This document shows, one piece after another, positions 57,637 to 64,000 of a DNA stretch of 64,000 nucleotides. Position numbers and translations under genes: made by a program. The notes beneath the pieces were generated by a model. It was not told the origin of the DNA, made no database searches, and saw only the letters and a list, made by a program, of their open reading frames with translations. The DNA is taken from contig JAESIW010000020.1 in assembly GCA_016802295.1 (NCBI GenBank), positions 1 through 64,000 on the forward strand, written 5' to 3'. Position 1 is the first letter of the stretch, and every line of letters starts with the position of its first letter. The DNA is from Brachionus rotundiformis. Its lineage: Eukaryota; Rotifera; Eurotatoria; Ploima; Brachionidae.

Positions 57637-58513
57637 AATTTTTTAAATAAAATAAAAATAAACTCTAATTAAATAAAGCTTTATAAAATTATCTTTTGTT
57701 ATCCTTTTTTGGTCTTAAATAGATAATTTCTGTTCATGTTGCGAATTAAATTTGTTCTAAAACGAAAGGAAAAGAAAAAAGATGCCGAAAACATTTAATT
57801 TTTAGCTTACGTCATTTTAAACAATGATTATTGTGTAGATTGATTTTTTTAATTTTTGATAAATTTTATTTTTGACAAATGCTTAATGGTTTTTTGCGTT
57901 CACCTGAGATATTTTTATGCTCGGGTAAATTTTGGTAAAGTTTAACCTAGGGAAAAGTTTTCAGAATTTCCTCAGTAAGGTAAAAGAAATAAAAATCTGG
58001 TTCAAGATGATGGATGACAATTTATTAGATGGTATAAAAAGCTCACTAAAATCACTAATTTAAATTACAATAATATTTTGACACTTGTTTAACAAATAGT
58101 TAATGCAACAATTAGAATAGAATTTGGTCAGCATTCTTTTTTTATGATTATTAAAATCCTAAAATAAGTGGAAAATCAATAAATTTTATAAGTAAAGAGC
58201 TTAGGTGTAATAAGTTTTAAAAAGATTATGTCTAAAAATAAATTAATCTTGTAAAAATTGATACAAATATCTAAAATTAGATGAACTCATGCAGCAAAGT
58301 AAAATAATGAATTATAGTTAATTTGGCTAATCGGTTAAAAATATTGGAAAAGGAATTGTTTAAAGTAGGGTGACTAAAAATTAATCAGTAAAATGAAAAA
58401 ATGTAGGTTTTATATAAGTGGTTGTAATTTAAAAATGAAATTAAGAGTATAATTAAAATTGATTAAAAAACTATTTTTATAATTTATCAAGTATCATTAT
58501 TTTGTTAATTTGA
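57637..58513 (+). other. Spacer between tRNA genes
   Basis: AT-rich, no gene seen. The first 25 bp after the tRNA resemble the 3' flank of the first copy, so duplication units include a short flank. Confidence 0.5.
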
Positions 58514-58594
58514 GCTGCGATGGCCGAGTGGTTAAGGCGTCTGACTCGAAATCAGATGGGGTTACCCGCACAGGTTCAAATCCTGTTCGCAGCG
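58514..58594 (+). tRNA. tRNA-Ser (CGA), third copy
   Basis: Identical to the other two; same orientation as the second copy, 877 bp downstream. A T11 terminator follows directly (gattttttttttt). Confidence 0.97.
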
Positions 58595-58949
58595 ATTTTT
58601 TTTTTCATTAAAATTTTATTTTAATATCTTTTAAAAAAAGATTTAAATAGATAATATTTGTTCATTTGTTTTCACATGAAAAACAAAGAGGAGTGACAGC
58701 TATTGCCTTTGATAAGTCTAATTTAGAGCTCATAATTTATGTCAAAGTCAATACCTAAATATGTATATACTTAAAATTAAAAAAAAATGTTTCTGTTTAT
58801 TTATTAAATTATTAAAATTAAAATTTAACATTATTTAATTTTGTTTAGATGCTTGCTTTCTAGTAGCCGGGCTGATCACTTAAATGCTACGTTTTATTAT
58901 TTTAGTCAAAAATGATAAAACCTTAGATAGAGTAAATTAACAATTCATA
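58595..58949 (+). other. Spacer and probable promoter region
   Basis: No gene is seen in the 355 bp between the third tRNA and the P-loop protein gene; it presumably holds that gene's promoter. Confidence 0.4.
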
Positions 58950-61900
58950 ATGAATTTGGACAAAATCAGCAAATCTTTTGCCAAAGAATATGTTCCAAGT
59001 GACCATTTGTCGCATATTCAACGCCACAGTTTGTACAGAAAGCTTGTTTGTAAGCTTATCGATTTTTTAAACGATGAGCGCTTATTTGTAATGATTATTA
59101 GAGGACCAGCCAAAAGTGGCAAGACATATTTGCTTAATTCAGTGCTTGGTCAAACAACAGTTTTGCAAAAGAACACTGACTATTTATTAATGGAAAATCA
59201 GTCGATTGGCAGCATTAAATATCTACTCAGCACAAAAGCAAATAATCAGCTATTTTTAATTCAAAAGATAAATAGAAACATTCAAAGTATTGGCTCTTTG
59301 GTCAAATATGTTCACAAAAAAAAAAGAAAAATCATTTTTATAATTGGCAATAAGCATTTTATTCAGCACAGAAAGATATTTAACAAATATCGATTTGTAT
59401 TACTCACAGTAAACTATTTAAGTCATTGTGAATTGAGACAGAATTTAACTGAGGTAAACTCAATTAGAATAAACGAACATACTTGTGTAGACAAGAATTT
59501 TTTTATAAAATATTTCTACAATTTGGTAAAAAGACCAAAATATTTCGAAATTGTGAAAAAACACTCGACCATTGATATCACTTGTCAGCAGAGCAGTGAG
59601 AATATCTTCTACGATCAGTATGCTCCTCTTTATTCCCTCAACTCTTTTGTCTATTCATGCAAATCATTTTCACTCTTGCTCAAAAGTAATATTCTTGTTG
59701 AGAACATAAGTCCTCAACTTGGCAAACAATTTAAGCCTATTGTTCTCAACCAGCTTCTGATCTATTTGTTCAATGAGAAAAAAATGCCAACTATTAGATC
59801 AGGGTGTTTTGTTGTCAAAGTAAACAAATATGACACAGAGCTCAATTCATTCATACTTTCTCGCATATCTTTTCTTGAAATCAAGTGTATATTTCTGGTC
59901 GATCACAGGGACAATCTTTTCAATAAATACCAACACTTGTTTGACTTTAAATTCAAGCTTAATTCGTTGACATCGAATGATTTACTAATCGAATCAATTG
60001 GACATGTGGATCTCCCGGCTATTGACTATATTAAACACGATAAAAAAGACCTTAGTCAGGTATTAGATAATTTGCATTATAATGCTTTGATAGAAGGACA
60101 TGTTCCATTTGTCAATAGATTAAATGTGCTTAATATTGACATTGACAAAGTTGAAGATTTTCTTAACAAAAGTTCGATAGCTAGGCTATTTTGTAAATAT
60201 CTTGTCAAAAAAAATAATTTGATAGTGATTGTTCGAAATGTTTACAATCAAAATCAAATGTATCTAATTCAACGTTTGATTAATTTAAAAGTTAAATTAA
60301 TTGTTCAAATCAGCTATGATTCCAGGTGATTACTAACTTTTCTTATTAAATCGAGTTCAATAATAAAAAAATATTTTATTTTCTATATTATTTCATTTTA
60401 TTTTAATTAAATTATTCAAATTTAAGGTTTAAAAGTCTTATTTGGAACACTATCGGACCGAGGTCAGCATACATAAAAGAACATCATGCTGAAGTGCATT
60501 TTAATTTGAATTCGAAGTTGATTTCTCTTTTGGAAAAAGGCTCCAGATTTGATGCTTCAAATTCCAGCAATGTTTTCCTGTGTTATTACTTTCAGCTAAA
60601 ACGAATAGAGCAAATAGCATTTGTCAACTATTTCAATTTAAGTACTGTTACAATTGAAAAGGATGAAAATATGGACAAATCAATTTTGTCAATCGAGACT
60701 TTGGTCAAGAATCTTGTAGACAACAAAATAGAATTTCATGATAGATCTTTTGATATCTATTTTACTGCAATTTATATTGTCAAAGAGTTGTCTAGCGAGA
60801 AGGAATACTCACAAGAACATATTCGGTCTTTGATTCTCAAGTATCGATACTACAAAAAATTCGCTCGACTTTGGTACTTTATCGCCCAAATGCTGTCAAA
60901 TTATAACTCCTATCTTAGATCACTCAATTTGAATCAAAATAAGCTGCTGATAGATTTTTGGAAATTGATTCTCAGTTGTTCGAATAAAGATCTTATTGGC
61001 ATATATCATTGCCAGTTGTTAAAGGAATGTCTTGATCGATCTAATCAGGAGAATCCGTTTTTTTGCGTCTCGAAAAAGAAGTCAAACAATAAAAATTTAA
61101 TTAACAGCGTTGAGTCTAGTGAACAAGTGGATGATTTTTTTGCATTCGATATTTTAAATAGTGGCATTAGGACAATCCTTGAATTTTTAAAAGTTAACGG
61201 ACACGAAAAAAAGCCAACTCATGTCCGTAAATTGAACTGTATGTTTCGCAGTTTGACTACATTTGTCAATAGCAATAGTCACCAATTGCTTAAGTTGTGT
61301 CACTTTTGTCTCAACAATCGTTTTGGTTATATTCTTTTGTATTCTAGTCTAATCAAGGAGCAAATTGTGCACTTGATTCAGCAGTTAGGTACAACAGACA
61401 TGTCAGTTAGATCCGAATGTTGTTTGTTATTGCAAATGAATATGATAAAATCTATAGGTTTAAGAACTAAAATTATTTTAGCAAAATCATTAATCCTTCT
61501 AACAAAAGAAATCGATCAGACTATTCTTGATATTTTGATCGAAAGTTTTTTTTCTACAAACGATGATTGTTGGTACTTGATACCAGATTTGATTAAAACA
61601 TGTCACATGTCTAATGTTAATATATTGGCTAAAATATTTGAACTCATAAACCAAAATAAAGACTCTGAATTGGTTAAAGCACTCTTTTCTCTTTTGTCAA
61701 ATTCATTTAATTTTAAAAAGGAGATTTTAGCTTTCAAAATCGAACTAGCTAATATGCCAACAAATTTAAAGGCATATTATTATGATTTGCACTTCAACTT
61801 AGGATCTAATATATACTTGGATGAATTAATAGAGCTAGTTTTCACTGAGAACACTAGTCTCATTTTTAATCTTCACAAATACATTTCAACTAAAGTAGAT

Positions 61901-62846
61901 TCAGATAAGTTTGTGTTGAACGATAAATTGTCTTTACTCTTGAAACAAGAGTGTTTTGTTGCAAAATTTGAATATTTTATTGAGAACAATTTAATCAAGT
62001 TATCTGTGCAGTTAATTCATTGGCTCCTCAAGGAAATACAAATTAAAGATTTAAATGAATTTATAAAGCTTTTGTCCAAGTGTAACCAACTAGGTTCAAA
62101 TTCGAACAAAATAATTGACTATTTGTCTAGTTTGATAATAGGCGAAGAGAATGGCTTGGACAAAGACTGGCTCATAGGTCATTTGCTTCCCTCATTTAAG
62201 CTTATTTTAATTGAGACCAAAAGCTCTCATTTAATCATTGAAATGATCAAAATAATAATCAAGAAATTCATTCAAAATACAAATGCTTTTAACTGTGTAA
62301 ACTTTTTGCTCATTCAGATGACCACTTGTGTTGGAATTAACCGCGATCTTGACTTGGGTCAATTCGCTGAACTTTTGTGCTTTTACTATTCAGAATTTCA
62401 AGGGTATCAAAAGTATTACATCAAAAAGAAGAGTTTGGACAAGTTCAGAACCAAATTTGAAGAATTAACCAGCACTTTTTCTCACATATTAAACCTTTTA
62501 GATTCCAATGAACTTCTAAAGACGGTTTTAGACAAATACCAAGAGACAAATTCAATAGATTATTTGAGATTGTTTGTCAAAAAGTGTATAGTCAATAATC
62601 TAGCTGTCTTAATTGAACAATATCATCTGAAAGTTATTGACCAGGATCTTATCTATAGCCAAATAGTAGAATATTTTTTGATTTTTAGAATTAAAATAAA
62701 ATTTTGTTTTTATTAAGCTTGTTGATGAGAGAAATTTTAAAAGTGTTCTGAATAAACTTGTTGTCGATGAAACAAAACAAAAGATTAAAGAAAAGCTTAT
62801 CATTTTAAACGATAATTCATTATATAAGATCAAAAACTGTCAATAA
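58950..62846 (+). CDS. Large P-loop protein with helical repeats, unrecognised
   Basis: Three exons join in phase: 58950-60325, 60427-62665 and 62718-62846 (introns 101 and 52 nt), giving about 1247 residues. Residues 48-61 (MIIRGPAKSGKTYLL) are a Walker A P-loop, followed by alternating strand/helix sequence (KIIFIIGNKHF, FVLLTVNYLSHCELRQ) that suits an NTPase. A second region around residues 420-480 (NLIVIVRNVYN, KLIVQISYDS) has short hydrophobic strands. The C-terminal half (from about 490) is almost all alpha-helical with Leu/Ile-rich pairs of helices, like HEAT/ARM repeats. No signal peptide or membrane segment stands out. I could not match it to a named family; ORC-type or STAND-type ATPases were considered. 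Splice sites and phases agree, so the gene model is firmer than the function. Confidence 0.75.
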
Positions 62847-64000
62847 AATTTTTATGCACCAATTGGATCATAACAATTAAGAGTTTTTCTTTCAGAAGAA
62901 ACAAAATTTAACTAAGCATTTCTTAAATAAGAAGAAATCATTAAGTAAGGCCTTCTTTTGGGTTCCTCATTTGTCAAATAAATATTTAAAAGAATTTTTA
63001 AATATGGTAAATCTGTTTGATTTAATTAAAAATAAAATTTTTATTTTGAGTTTGTTGTTTTATTTATGAACCGTGTCATTTAAAATTAAACTTTTTAGAC
63101 TATCCAGATCTAATAAGTATGAATTAACAAATAAACAATTGTTTATAAAAATTTAATAAAATTAAAACTGAGTTTGGTCAAGTCCTCTTCTCGAGGAAAG
63201 CGCCTCTATTTATCTTCTTACATCTATTTAAGTTAAGAAAAAGTTTACCTTAAAACATTTTCATTGAATGTAGAAATACGAGTTTTTGTTATCCAGATGA
63301 ATTGTGGAGTCCCATGAGCTGAATTTTACCAAGATATTCAAAGAATTATAAAAATTTTATGTATGATTAGAAATATAATAAATAAATAAATTTAATATTA
63401 AAATAAATTAACTTAAAATTATGAATGATTAATTTTTATAATTTCAAATATTTTGTCCAGTTTTGTAAAAATCTGATAAATTATTCGTAAAAATTGAATT
63501 AAATATTTTCTTGCTTGTTGTTTTTCTTCTCACTAGTTCAATCATACCACAAAGATCATACCATCTTTGAAAATAAAAAAAAACTATTAATAACAATTAA
63601 TAACTCTTATAATTCGATTATAATAGCGGGAAAACCCACACCAATGTAGATGCCTTGAAATGATAATAAATTTAAATTTTTAAAGGACAATGGAATCAAT
63701 AAATTTTTAAAAATTTTTCGGGTACCATTCACTATCTTGGTGATTAGTGTTTTTTTAACAAGGTTGATATTAATTATTGGTCAAAAACCTATTGTATGAT
63801 CTTTTCAAATAAAAAAACTATTACTTCCAAATGATTAATCTTTGTGAAAATGAAAAAAAAGTTGTGAATGAAATAGCTCTTTTAGGTTATAAAATAGATC
63901 AGAATCTAAATTTTTCTAAATTAGCATGTAGTATATCATTAGTTGTGAATAAAAAATTATTCAGCATTAAAAGACTATTCTATCTATCAACTTCTGTAAA
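62847..64000 (+). other. Intergenic to window end
   Basis: AT-rich; no gene or recognised repeat. A polyadenylation signal for the P-loop gene may be the caataaaat overlapping its stop. Confidence 0.5.

Noticed and set aside
58950..60325. Assignment of the P-loop gene to an ORC4/ORC5 subunit
   Set aside because: Only the Walker A motif supports it; Walker B, sensor and winged-helix signatures were not seen, and the protein is too long.
1..64000. CRISPR arrays, bacterial operons or endogenous viral genes
   Set aside because: No regularly spaced direct repeats, ribosome-binding sites or viral capsid/polymerase genes were seen; repeats here are eukaryotic transposon ends.

Overview
The window is nuclear DNA of a eukaryote, very AT-rich, with GT-AG introns (several only 41-61 nt, two of about 2.1-2.3 kb), pol III tRNA genes and many decayed transposons. 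An opsin with the TM7 retinal-binding lysine, an SR-protein kinase, a macro/Deltex protein and Jockey-like, piggyBac-like and MULE elements point to a small invertebrate animal. A rotifer of the Brachionus type would fit, but that is an inference from composition and gene content. Two N-gaps (16360-16401, 27338-27619) show it is a draft scaffold.

Layout. 1-6511 is copy A of a segmental duplication whose copy B lies at 24330-29234. Copy A carries the last exon of a threonine aldolase, a truncated opsin and a reverse-transcriptase fragment. It is interrupted by a complete MULE transposon (92-2561); copy B preserves the empty target site, so ends and 9-bp target duplication can be read to the base. 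6.5-10.2 kb is mostly non-coding. 10.2-15.9 kb is a decayed Jockey-like non-LTR retrotransposon with a FLYWCH-MULE element (13126-14909) inside its RT. 17.4-21.9 kb holds an OTU-like pseudogene (minus) facing a Crinkler-like P-loop NTPase/nuclease gene (plus). 22.4-25.7 kb is a threonine aldolase gene whose 2.1-kb last intron contains the start of copy B, followed 95 bp later by a four-exon opsin with one in-frame stop.

29.2-35.2 kb has a secreted leucine-rich-repeat gene and a cluster of retrotransposon ends and foldback repeats. 35.2-37.0 kb is a single-exon macro-Deltex C-terminal (DTC) protein with no visible RING. 37.1-37.9 kb is a retrotransposon tail between 147-bp direct repeats. 37.9-44.1 kb is a gene desert with one MULE remnant. 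44.1-49.1 kb (minus) is a two-exon SR-protein kinase whose long intron holds retrotransposon debris. 49.1-57.0 kb is a gene desert with a piggyBac-derived element (53644-54239). Three identical tRNA-Ser(CGA) genes follow at 57.0-58.6 kb, then a three-exon gene for a protein of about 1247 residues with an N-terminal P-loop (58950-62846), which I do not recognise.

There is no evidence of a multi-gene pathway. The window's main interest is its structural history (segmental duplication, datable insertions, gene fragments) and two unusual proteins, the Crinkler-like gene and the macro-DTC fusion.
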